A DNA stretch of 64,000 nt from Bifidobacterium aerophilum (GTDB lineage: Bacteria > Actinomycetota > Actinomycetes > Actinomycetales > Bifidobacteriaceae), in NCBI RefSeq assembly GCF_010667685.1, contig NZ_WHZW01000017.1, positions 1-64,000 of the forward strand, in the 5' to 3' direction. Of this stretch, positions 54,921-63,530 are shown piece after piece. Position numbers and translations under genes: made by a program. Each line of letters starts with the position of its first letter. The stretch's first letter is position 1. The notes under the pieces were generated by a model. That model was given only the letters and a program-made list of their open reading frames with translations. It was not told the DNA's origin and did not search any database.

Positions 54921-55709
54921 ATGTTCACGGTGGCTGTGGTCGAGGACGACGAGAATGCGGCGGTGAAGCTGCGTGCGTGCTTGGGCCAGTATGAGTCGGA
55001 GCATCCTGGTGTGCGGTTCGAGGTGACGGTGTTCCGTGAGCCGACGTCGTTTTTGGAGCCGTATAGGGCGAATTGGGATATCGTGTTCATGGATATCGAG
55101 ATGCCGAACATGGACGGCATGGAGGCGGCCCGTCGCCTGCGTGACCTGGATGCGGAGACGATCCTGATTTTCGTGACGAACATGGCGCAGTTCGCCGCGA
55201 AGGGTTATGAGGTGGATGCGCTGGACTACATCATCAAGCCGTTCTCGTATCCCGACTTCCAACGCAAACTCAGCCGCGCGGTCCGCCTGTGCGAGCGCGA
55301 GTCCGACGCGATCGCCATAGCCCAGCGCGGCGTCACCCAGCGCATCCGTCTGCGCGACATCAGCCACGTCGAAGTGCGCGGCCGCAACCTCGACTATCAC
55401 ACGGAAGGCGGCGTCATCACCGCGTCCGGCAGTCTCAAGGAACTCGAGGCGACGCTCAGACCGCACGGATTCGTACGCTGCGGCAACCCGTACCTGGTCA
55501 ACCAGCGGTACATCACGGCGGTCAAAGGCCAGTCCGTCCTGCTGGAAGGCGGCGTCGAACTGCCGATCGGACGCGCCTACCGCAAGCAGTTCTTGACCGA
55601 TCTCGCCGCCGAACTCGGCCGCGGCCACGTCACGTCGGCCGGTGCGACGGACGCATCGTCCGACGCGACGAATGGCGACGGTTTCGGTGCTGGTGATACC
55701 CGACGGTGA
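54921..55709 (+). CDS. LytTR-family response regulator (system 2)
   Basis: A 262-aa paralogue of the regulator at 42783. Receiver domain: FTVAVVEDDENAAVKLRAC, DIVFMDIEMPNMDGMEAARRL, DYIIKPFSYPDF; LytTR domain: RIRLRDISHVEVRGRNLDYHTEGGVITASGSLKEL and FVRCGNPYLVNQRYI. It has a Thr/Ser/Asp-rich tail missing from its paralogue. The first 330 bases use T/G-ending codons (CGT, GAT, TTG, TAT), while the rest uses C/G-ending codons like its neighbours; the switch is near 55250. The receiver half may therefore have another origin. Confidence 0.92.
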   Translation: MFTVAVVEDDENAAVKLRACLGQYESEHPGVRFEVTVFREPTSFLEPYRANWDIVFMDIEMPNMDGMEAARRLRDLDAETILIFVTNMAQFAAKGYEVDALDYIIKPFSYPDFQRKLSRAVRLCERESDAIAIAQRGVTQRIRLRDISHVEVRGRNLDYHTEGGVITASGSLKELEATLRPHGFVRCGNPYLVNQRYITAVKGQSVLLEGGVELPIGRAYRKQFLTDLAAELGRGHVTSAGATDASSDATNGDGFGAGDTRR

Positions 55710-55719
55710 GGTGATCGAC

Positions 55720-57102
55720 ATGCCCGTCCTTCCCGACACCACGCTGATCGCCGCGCTGCTGACGCTGAATTTCGTCGCGTTGCGCGTGATCATGCCGTTC
55801 TTCAACGGCTTCATCGTCGAGCTTCTGGCATGCGCCGCCATGTTCGTGTGGTGGCTGGACCGGCGCCCGCGGTTCGGCCTGCGCGTCGCCGTGGCCCTGA
55901 CCGCCGTGCTGGTCGTGGCGGTGGTGACGTACTGGCCGATCATGAAGATGAGCGCAGGGGACACGGGCGGCATGACCTCCACCATCTGGATCGCGATCGT
56001 TCGGTTCATGCTGCTGTACGTGATGTGCTACTGGGCGATGCGGTTCTGTTACGTGATCGACCTGCGGCAGGGCGTGTTCTACCTGATCGCCGCGGTGTCG
56101 CTGCAGCATTTCGTGTATTGCGGCACGCGGATCGCCACGCTGAACCTGCCCGGTGACTGGTCGGACACGGAAACCTGGCCCGGGGCCGTCGCGTTTTTCG
56201 TGGTATCGGTATTGTTCGGCCTGCTGGGCTACCGTTTGTTCGCCAAGCCGATGGAACGGCATGTGCCCGAACGGCTCGGCCGCAACATCCTCGTACTGTT
56301 TCTCGGCCTGCTGCTGTGCGTGAACGTGTTCTCCTGCCTGTCCGGCTCGCCCGGCCAAGTCGGCGGCCCGACGCTGTACCTCTACCTGCTGATGACCGCG
56401 ACCCGGTTCGTGACCTGCGCGTTCGTGCTCGCGCTGCTCGCGGAAACCGCCAACCGCATCACCGCCGAACGCGAGGGTTTCGCGCTGCAGCGCATGCTCG
56501 GCCAGCAGCGCGCGCAGATGGCGCAGGACAAGGCCACCGTCGACCTCATCAACGTCAAGACGCACGACCTCAAGAAACAGCTCGCCCTGCTCGACGGGCG
56601 CGTCACGCGTGAGGAACTCGACGAGCTGCGTGGACTGGTCGACATCTACGACGCGTCGGTGCGCACCGGCAACGAGCCGCTCGACGTGCTGCTGGCGAAC
56701 AAGTCGCTGGTGTGCGAGCGGCAGGGCGTGCGCTTCGACCGCATGATCGACGGCTCGCTGCTCGATTTCATGAAACCGACCGACATCTATTCGCTGTTCG
56801 GCAACGCGATCGACAACGCGCTGGAGGCCGTGGCCAAGCTGCCGGCCGATGCCGACCGATACATCGCGATGAGCGTGCGCGCGAACAAAGGCATGGTGCT
56901 GGTGCATGTGGAGAATCCGTACGTCGGCGAGCTGCGGTTCGACGACGGGCTGCCGCAAACCTCGAAGGCCGACAAGCGCTACCACGGGTTCGGCACGCGT
57001 TCGATGCGGATGATCGTGGAACGCTACGACGGCGTGCTGACGATGGACGCGCGCGACGGCGTGTTCTCGGTGGACGCGCTGCTGCCGATGGGCGACGCGT
57101 GA
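55720..57102 (+). CDS. GHKL sensor histidine kinase (system 2)
   Basis: A 460-aa membrane sensor kinase paralogous to the one at 43489. About six membrane segments are followed by a coiled linker, INVKTHDLKKQLALLDGRVTREELDELRGLVDIYDASVRTGNEPLDVLLANKSLVCE and the GHKL domain (SLFGNAIDNALEAVAKL; FGTRSMRMIVERYDGVL). I choose the ATG at 55720 because GAGGTG lies seven bases upstream; in-frame ATGs at 55642 and 55672 would overlap the regulator gene. The membrane part differs more from system 1 than the kinase part, so the two may sense different ligands. Confidence 0.88.
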   Translation: MPVLPDTTLIAALLTLNFVALRVIMPFFNGFIVELLACAAMFVWWLDRRPRFGLRVAVALTAVLVVAVVTYWPIMKMSAGDTGGMTSTIWIAIVRFMLLYVMCYWAMRFCYVIDLRQGVFYLIAAVSLQHFVYCGTRIATLNLPGDWSDTETWPGAVAFFVVSVLFGLLGYRLFAKPMERHVPERLGRNILVLFLGLLLCVNVFSCLSGSPGQVGGPTLYLYLLMTATRFVTCAFVLALLAETANRITAEREGFALQRMLGQQRAQMAQDKATVDLINVKTHDLKKQLALLDGRVTREELDELRGLVDIYDASVRTGNEPLDVLLANKSLVCERQGVRFDRMIDGSLLDFMKPTDIYSLFGNAIDNALEAVAKLPADADRYIAMSVRANKGMVLVHVENPYVGELRFDDGLPQTSKADKRYHGFGTRSMRMIVERYDGVLTMDARDGVFSVDALLPMGDA

Positions 57103-57307
57103 TGGCGGCGCGTGACGCGCGGAACGTCGTCATCGCCGGCGCCCGCTGCGCCAGCCAGACCGCGCGCGCCGCGCGACATGCAGTCCGTTACGCGAAACAT
57201 GTCGATCATGCACCCGCCGTGGCACGGACCGCTTCCTTCCCCGACACTGGAATCACGCCGCCTCGATGAAGGACGGCGACATATTCCCGACGAAGAAGAA
57301 GGAACCG

Positions 57308-60300
57308 ATGACGAAGCAGAAGAACGGAGCGCTCGTGGTCCGCGTCGTCAAGACGGTGGTGTCCGTGGCCCTGGCCGCGGTGATCATCGTGGCGATGGTG
57401 CTCATCAACCCGCAGCTGAGCGCGAACAAGATCATCTCCAGCCTGATGGGCTACAACCACCAGAGCGCCGACAACAGCGGCATCAAGGCCGACGGCGCTG
57501 ACGCGAACTACTACACCGCCGACTACGACAAGGACAGCATCAAGGCCGCCGAGGACGACCTGTACAACCGCATCGCCGACGAAGGCGTCGTGCTGCTCAA
57601 GAACGACGACGACACCCTGCCGATGAAGAAGGGCACCGCGTTCAGCTTCTTCAGCGCCAACAGCGTCGACGGGACATCCACATCGATGCTGGCGATGCTC
57701 GGCGGTGGCGGCACCCCGACCACGCTGAAAACCGCATTCGAAGGAGCCGGCTTCAAGGTCAACGACACCCTGTGGAACTACTACGAGTCCGGCAACGGCA
57801 AGGACTACGGCCTGGCCTCCGGATCCGTCAGCTACGGCGACGCCGAGGACTTTCGCATCAACGAGGCCCCGCTGAGCGCGCTCGAGAAGGAATCCGGACT
57901 GCTTGACTCCGTCAAGGGCACCGTGCCGGTGTACGTGCTCAACCGCGTCGTCGGCGAAGGCCGCGACATGCCGCGCTCGATGGTCAACCACGCCGACAAG
58001 CAGGAGGACAAGGAGAAGAGCTACATCGAACTCGACTCCACCGAAACCGAGATCATCAAGTACCTCAACGACAACTACAAGGACGTTGTGCTGCTCGTCA
58101 AGTCCAGCGCCGCGATGGAACTCGACTGGCTCAAGGACTACCCGAACATCAAGGCCGTCGTCTACTCGCAGAACATCACCGACTCGCTCGCCAAGGTCTT
58201 CTCCGGCGCGGTCAACCCGTCCGGCCGCACGGTCGACACGTTCGCCGCGAACGCGCTCGCCTCGCCGGCCGCGCAGAACTTCGGCAGCTACCGCTACTAC
58301 GACGAGAACGGCGACCCGACGAAGTACTACTACGTCGACTACGCCGAGGGCATCTACGTGGGCTACAAGTACTACGAGACGCGCTACGAGGACAAGGTGC
58401 TCGGCCAGGGCAACACCGGCGACTACGACTACGCCAAGGAGGTCGTGTACCCGTTCGGCTACGGCCTGAGCTACACCGACTTCACGTGGAGCGACTTCGC
58501 CGTCAAGAACAGCGGCGACGACTTCACCGCGACCGTCACCGTGACCAACACGGGCGACGTGGCCGGCAAGGACGTCGTGGAGCTCTACGCGCAGACGCCG
58601 TACACCGACTACGACAAGAAGAACGCCGTCGAAAAGGCGTCGGTGAACCTCGTCGGCTACGCGAAGACCGGCGAACTCGAGCCGGGCGCGAGCGAGACCG
58701 TCACCGTCACGTTCGCCAAGGACCAGCTCAAGTCGTACGACTACAAGGGCGCGAAGACGTACATCCTCGACGCCGGCGAATACCGCTTCACCGCCGCCGC
58801 CAACGCGAACGACGCCGTCAACAACATCCTCGCAGACAAGGGCAAGACCGTCTCCGACGGCATGACCGCGGCCGGTGACAAGTCCATGGTCGCCAGCTGG
58901 ACGCCGGACAACACCGACGTCGACACGACCACGTTCGCCACCGACGCCGAAACCGGCAAGGCGATCTCCAACCTGTTCGACGCCGCCTCCGACCCGGACG
59001 TGACCTACCTGACCCGCGCCGACTGGACCGGCACCTTCCCGAAGCACTACGGCGAGGCGTCCGACGAGAAGAGCACCTGGGGCAACGAGATCAACTGCAC
59101 CAAGGACGGCGTGAAGTCGTCGTGCACCTGGAAGAAGACCGCGTCCGCCGACCTCATCAAGCAGCTCGACGGCACCGACTCCGGCACCGACGTCGACCGT
59201 TCGTCGATCGACGACACCCCGACCTTCGGCCAGAAGAACGGACTCAAGGTCTCCGACATGCGCGGCCTCGACTACGACGACGAGCAGTGGGACAAGATCC
59301 TCGACCAGCTCACCGAGGACGACTACAACCAGCTCATCACCTTCTCCGGCTACGGCGTGGACTACATCAAGTCCGTCCAGAAGCCGTTCCAGACCGACGC
59401 CGACGCGGCCAGCGGCTGGCTGTACGGCGGCACCGGCCGCGCGTTCCCGAGCATCATGATGCTCACCCAGACGTGGAACGCCAAGCTGGCCGAGGAACTC
59501 GGCACGATGATGGGCAACGAGGCGCTGCTCGGCGGCGCGAACGGCTGGTACGCGCCGGCCATGAACATCCACCGCACCCCGTTCTCCGGCCGCAACGGCG
59601 AGTACTACTCCGAGGACGCGTTCCTGTCCGCGGCGACGGCCTCGCTCGAGGTCAAGGGCGTGGCGACCAAGGGCGTGTACGCGTACATCAAGCACTTCGC
59701 GCTCAACGACCAAGAGAACCACCGCGGCGACCGCGTCGGCAACTTCGGCGTGGCCACCTGGTCGAACGAGCAGGCGATCCGCGAGATCTACCTCAAGCCG
59801 TTCGAGGCGTGCATGAAGCTCGGCGACATGGACATGAAGTACGTCAAGAAGAACGCCGACGGCACGTATGAGAACGCCACGACGAAGACCCCGATCTCCA
59901 AGGGCGTGATGACCTCGTTCAACCGCCTCGGCGCCACCTGGACCGGCGGCAACCACGCGCTCATCCAGCAGCTGCTGCGCGACGAGTGGGGCTTCAACGG
60001 CCTGATCATCACCGACAACGCGAACACGAGCAAGTTCATGAGCCCGTACCAGATGCTTGAGGCCGGCTCCGACATCAAGCTGCTCAACGTGAGCGAGGAC
60101 CCGACCGGCGAGAAGCTCGACCTCAACGACCCGGCCACCTACCACTACGCGCGGCAGGCCATGCACCACCTGCTGTACACGGTCGCGAACTCGAACAGCA
60201 TGCAGGGCGCGCTGCCGGGCGCAGGGTTCACGTTCTACAACCAGATGAAGGTGATCCAGATCGCGTTCAACACGGTGTGCGGCATCCTGCTCGCGCTGTT

Positions 60301-60409
60301 GGCCTTCTTCTCCGTGTGGCGCTGGCTGCCGGGCACGATCCGCCGCGTGGCCGCCCGCAAGGAGCGCAAGGCCGCGAAGAAACTCGCGAAGAAGGCCGCG
60401 AAGGCCTGA
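57308..60409 (+). CDS. GH3 beta-glucosidase-like enzyme 2, reversed domain order, two membrane anchors
   Basis: A 1033-aa family-3 enzyme built like the one at 49675: N-terminal anchor (VVKTVVSVALAAVIIVAMVLI), GH3 C-type domain (IADEGVVLLKNDDDTLPMKKG), fibronectin-III-like domain (VTVTNTGDVAGKDVVELYAQTPYTDYDKKN), GH3 barrel (GWYAPAMNIHRTPFSGRNGEYYSEDAFLS; YIKHFALNDQENHRG; WGFNGLIITDNAN with the nucleophile at about D903), then a C-terminal anchor (FNTVCGILLALLAFFSVWRW) and a strongly Lys/Arg/Ala-rich tail. The barrel has diverged considerably from the first enzyme, so specificity probably differs. AAGGA precedes the ATG at 57308; an ATG at 57266 is possible. Confidence 0.92.
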   Translation: MTKQKNGALVVRVVKTVVSVALAAVIIVAMVLINPQLSANKIISSLMGYNHQSADNSGIKADGADANYYTADYDKDSIKAAEDDLYNRIADEGVVLLKNDDDTLPMKKGTAFSFFSANSVDGTSTSMLAMLGGGGTPTTLKTAFEGAGFKVNDTLWNYYESGNGKDYGLASGSVSYGDAEDFRINEAPLSALEKESGLLDSVKGTVPVYVLNRVVGEGRDMPRSMVNHADKQEDKEKSYIELDSTETEIIKYLNDNYKDVVLLVKSSAAMELDWLKDYPNIKAVVYSQNITDSLAKVFSGAVNPSGRTVDTFAANALASPAAQNFGSYRYYDENGDPTKYYYVDYAEGIYVGYKYYETRYEDKVLGQGNTGDYDYAKEVVYPFGYGLSYTDFTWSDFAVKNSGDDFTATVTVTNTGDVAGKDVVELYAQTPYTDYDKKNAVEKASVNLVGYAKTGELEPGASETVTVTFAKDQLKSYDYKGAKTYILDAGEYRFTAAANANDAVNNILADKGKTVSDGMTAAGDKSMVASWTPDNTDVDTTTFATDAETGKAISNLFDAASDPDVTYLTRADWTGTFPKHYGEASDEKSTWGNEINCTKDGVKSSCTWKKTASADLIKQLDGTDSGTDVDRSSIDDTPTFGQKNGLKVSDMRGLDYDDEQWDKILDQLTEDDYNQLITFSGYGVDYIKSVQKPFQTDADAASGWLYGGTGRAFPSIMMLTQTWNAKLAEELGTMMGNEALLGGANGWYAPAMNIHRTPFSGRNGEYYSEDAFLSAATASLEVKGVATKGVYAYIKHFALNDQENHRGDRVGNFGVATWSNEQAIREIYLKPFEACMKLGDMDMKYVKKNADGTYENATTKTPISKGVMTSFNRLGATWTGGNHALIQQLLRDEWGFNGLIITDNANTSKFMSPYQMLEAGSDIKLLNVSEDPTGEKLDLNDPATYHYARQAMHHLLYTVANSNSMQGALPGAGFTFYNQMKVIQIAFNTVCGILLALLAFFSVWRWLPGTIRRVAARKERKAAKKLAKKAAKA

Positions 60410-60521
60410 TCCGCACAGCTGCGCGAGCCGGTTTCGCGCCGGCATCGCGCGGCAACCATCCTTGGCGGTGACGTGAAGCGTGGAATTCCCCTGCGACACG
60501 TCACCGTCACTCCTCCGCACG

Positions 60522-60555
60522 GCGGACGGCCACTGCCCATGGCCGTCCGCTTCGT
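60522..60555 (+). terminator. Hairpin after the second GH3 gene
   Basis: A perfect 11-base inverted repeat GCGGACGGCCA / TGGCCGTCCGC with a 7-base loop, followed by TTCGT. An outer repeat GGTGACGTG...ACGTCACC lies at 60467-60508. Confidence 0.6.
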
Positions 60556-60684
60556 CATGTGCGGATCATGCGATTCGTGCCGCCCCGCGCGCAGTTCGTG
60601 CCGGATAAGATGCGGCTCGTCCCCGGGAAGATACGCTGGATGCTGAATATGACGTATGCCATGCGACGAGGCGAGGAGAAACCA

Positions 60685-63288
60685 GTGAAGGCGATCGAAT
60701 TCAACCACGGATGGGCGTACCGGCATCTCGACACGGACGAGGCGTTCGTGCCGGTGACGGTGCCGCACGACGCGATGCTGGCCGAGCCGCGCACGCCGCT
60801 GGCCGCCAGCGGACTCAACTCCGGCTGGTTCGAAGGGCGTGACTACGAGTACGTGAAACGGTTCACGCCGGACGCCGCGCTCGCGGGATCGTCCATGATC
60901 CTCGAATTCGAGGGCGTGTACCACGACGCCGAGGTGTGGGTCAACGGCGAGCGGTCCGCGTACCGTCCGTACGGCTATACGAACTTCACCGTCGACGTGA
61001 CCGACCGGTTCGTCGCCGGCGCCGAGAACGAGGTGCGCGTGATCGCACGCAACGCCGACCAGCCGAACTCGCGCTGGTATTCGGGCGCCGGCATCTACCG
61101 GCCGGTGACGCTGTGGGTCGCGCCGCGCGAGCACATCGCGCTCGACGGCGTGACCGTGCAGACGCTGTCGATCGGGACCGCGCTGGACATTTCCGGCGGC
61201 GTGCCCGAGCCGGCGCGCGTGCGGTTCACGGTCGAGACGACTGCGCCGGGGTCCGTGAGCGTCGAGGTCACGGCGGTCGATCCGTCACGGAGCGCCATCC
61301 CCGGGATCGACGGCAGCGCCGTTGCCGTCGACGGCAAGGCCGTCATCGAGCTCGACGTGCCGAACCCATGTTTGTGGTCATTGGACGAGCCGGACCTGTA
61401 CTCGGCCCGCATCCGCTACACGGCGGCCGGCGAGACGGCCGACGCCGCGCCCGCCGCCGTCGACGAGACGACTGTCACCTTCGGCATCCGCGAGATCGCA
61501 TGGGGCTCCGAAGGCTTCAAGATCAACGGCGAACGCGTCCTCATCCAGGGCGCGTGCATCCACCACGACAACGGCGTGCTCGGCGCATGCGCGTACGCGG
61601 ACGCCGAGGAGCGCAAGATCGCGCTCATGAAGGCCAACGGCTACAACGCGATCCGCTCCGCCCACAACCCCTGCTCGAAGGCGCTGCTCGACGCGGCCGA
61701 CCGGCTCGGCGTGCTCGTCATGGACGAATACATCGACCACTGGTACATCCACAAGACCCAGCACGACTACGTCGACCACTTCGACGAATGGTGGCGCCGC
61801 GACCTGACGGACATGGTCGTCAAGGACCGCAACCATCCCAGCGTCGTCCTGTACTCCACCGGCAACGAGGTCGGCGAAACCGCGCAGCCGCGCGGCATCG
61901 CCCTCACCCGCGAGATGACCGACTTCCTGCACGGGCTCGACCCGACCCGACCCGTCACCTGCGGCATCAACATCTTCTTCAACTTCCTCACGACGATCGG
62001 CGTCGGCCAATACTCCGACAAGAAGGCCGCGAAGGAGGCCGAAGCCGCGGAACGCCGCCGCGAGGCCGGCGACCTCGATACGCTCGAGGACAAGCACACC
62101 GCCGTCGGCAGCGAGTTCTTCAACAATCTCGCCGGCCTGCTCGGCGCGGGCTTCATGAAGACGATGGCGACCCTGCCGCCGTGCGACTGGGCCACGCGCG
62201 GCGCGTTCGCCAACATGGACGTCGCAGGCTACAACTACGGCATCAAGCGCTACGCCCACGACCTGCGCAAGTACCCGAAGCGGCTCATCCTCGGCTCGGA
62301 GACGTTCTGCTCCGACGCGTACCGGTTCCGCGAGTTCGCCAAGCGCAATCCGCGCGTGATCGGCGACTTCGTGTGGGCCGGCATGGACTACATGGGCGAG
62401 ACCGGCATCGGTTCGTGGGAGTACGAGGATTACGCGCCGCTTCGGATCGGCTACGGCTGGCTGACGGCCGGCTCGGGGCGTCTCGACCTGAGCGGACGGC
62501 CGCTCGGCGAGGCATATTACACGCGCGTCGCGCTTGAGGCCCCGGATGCCGACGGGCGACCCGACCGTGGCCCGTACCTCGCCGTGTGCCCGGTGAACCA
62601 CACCGGCGACCGGCATTCGCCGAGCGCGTGGAAGATGAGCAACGCGATCGACTCGTGGGCGTGGAACGGTTGCGAGGGCCGGCGCGCGAACGTCGAAGTG
62701 TACGCGCGTGCGGCGTCGGTGGCGCTGCTGGTCAACGGCCGCGAGGTCGCACGCAAGGCGCTGCGCGGCGACTGCATCGTCCGGTTCTCCTGCGAGTGGG
62801 AGCCCGGCGAAGTGACCGCCGTCTCCTATGACGAGTCCGGGCGCGAAATCGGCCGGCGCTCGCTGCGCAGCGCGGGGGAGCGTACCGAACTGCGTGCCGC
62901 GGTCGAATGGCCGGTTGCGGGTGACGGTGCATTGGTCATCGGTATCGACGAGTCGGTCGCCGACGGTGGCGTTCGGTCCGGTTCCGTGGCCGTCCGTCCC
63001 GGTCATCTGGCGTTCGTGCGCGTGCGCTACACCGACGAGTCCGGCATCACCAAGCCGCTCGAACGCGGCATTGTGCACGCGACCGTTGACGGCGGCGACC
63101 TGCTCGGCTTCGGCTCGGCCGCGCCGCACAATCCCGGCAGCTTCCTCGACGCCGACAGCGACACCTACTACGGCGAGACGCTGGCGGTGATCCGCGTGCC
63201 CGAAACCGCCGTCCGCGGCGATACGGTTACGGCGACCTTCGCCGACGACGCGGGCCACCAGACCACGCTCGCCATCGCCGTCGCCTGA
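60685..63288 (+). CDS. GH2-family glycoside hydrolase (beta-galactosidase-like)
   Basis: An 867-aa cytoplasmic GH2 enzyme. Order: sugar-binding jelly roll (NHGWAYRHL...TVPHDAMLAEPR...EFEGVYHDAEVWVNGE), immunoglobulin-like domain, TIM barrel starting at ININGER-type FKINGERVLIQGACIHHDNGVLGA, acid/base Glu in VVLYSTGNEVGE, nucleophile Glu in LILGSETFCSDAY, and extra C-terminal domains of the DUF4982/GH2-C type. The start is a GTG at 60685 with GAGGAGA upstream; the open frame before it has no coding character. Galactosidase, glucuronidase or another beta-glycosidase activity are all possible. Confidence 0.88.
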   Translation: MKAIEFNHGWAYRHLDTDEAFVPVTVPHDAMLAEPRTPLAASGLNSGWFEGRDYEYVKRFTPDAALAGSSMILEFEGVYHDAEVWVNGERSAYRPYGYTNFTVDVTDRFVAGAENEVRVIARNADQPNSRWYSGAGIYRPVTLWVAPREHIALDGVTVQTLSIGTALDISGGVPEPARVRFTVETTAPGSVSVEVTAVDPSRSAIPGIDGSAVAVDGKAVIELDVPNPCLWSLDEPDLYSARIRYTAAGETADAAPAAVDETTVTFGIREIAWGSEGFKINGERVLIQGACIHHDNGVLGACAYADAEERKIALMKANGYNAIRSAHNPCSKALLDAADRLGVLVMDEYIDHWYIHKTQHDYVDHFDEWWRRDLTDMVVKDRNHPSVVLYSTGNEVGETAQPRGIALTREMTDFLHGLDPTRPVTCGINIFFNFLTTIGVGQYSDKKAAKEAEAAERRREAGDLDTLEDKHTAVGSEFFNNLAGLLGAGFMKTMATLPPCDWATRGAFANMDVAGYNYGIKRYAHDLRKYPKRLILGSETFCSDAYRFREFAKRNPRVIGDFVWAGMDYMGETGIGSWEYEDYAPLRIGYGWLTAGSGRLDLSGRPLGEAYYTRVALEAPDADGRPDRGPYLAVCPVNHTGDRHSPSAWKMSNAIDSWAWNGCEGRRANVEVYARAASVALLVNGREVARKALRGDCIVRFSCEWEPGEVTAVSYDESGREIGRRSLRSAGERTELRAAVEWPVAGDGALVIGIDESVADGGVRSGSVAVRPGHLAFVRVRYTDESGITKPLERGIVHATVDGGDLLGFGSAAPHNPGSFLDADSDTYYGETLAVIRVPETAVRGDTVTATFADDAGHQTTLAIAVA

Positions 63289-63339
63289 CCGCGTGCGTAC
63301 GGCCGACCCGGTTTGTGCCGGCACTCTCCGGCTTGCGTC

Positions 63340-63460
63340 GGTATCTTCCGTAAGTTCGCATGATCTAGACGACCGTGCGAACTTAGTGAGGAATATGCCG
63401 TCTGTATCCTCACTAAGTTCGCAGACCAGTCGTCGATTGCGCGAACTTAGCGAAGATACG
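63340..63460. repeat. Nested inverted repeat with four TAAGTTCGC words
   Basis: An outer pair (GTATCTTCCGTAAGTTCGC near 63341 and GCGAACTTAGCGAAGATAC ending about 63459) encloses an inner pair GCGAACTTAGTGAGGA (63377-63392) and TCCTCACTAAGTTCGC (63407-63422). It fills most of the gap between the GH2 gene and the TetR gene. It can form a cross-shaped or clover-like structure and has no T run. Confidence 0.75.
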
Positions 63461-63530
63461 GGCTTATCCGATGCGCTCTGCGCGGGCGAGCGCTTGGCCT
63501 GGCGGGGGCGGCCGGTCCGGCCGGTGCGCC

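Noticed and set aside
57206-60520. A 1104-residue minus-strand open frame across the second GH3 gene
   Set aside because: Same reason: low-complexity mirror of a strong GH3 coding sequence.
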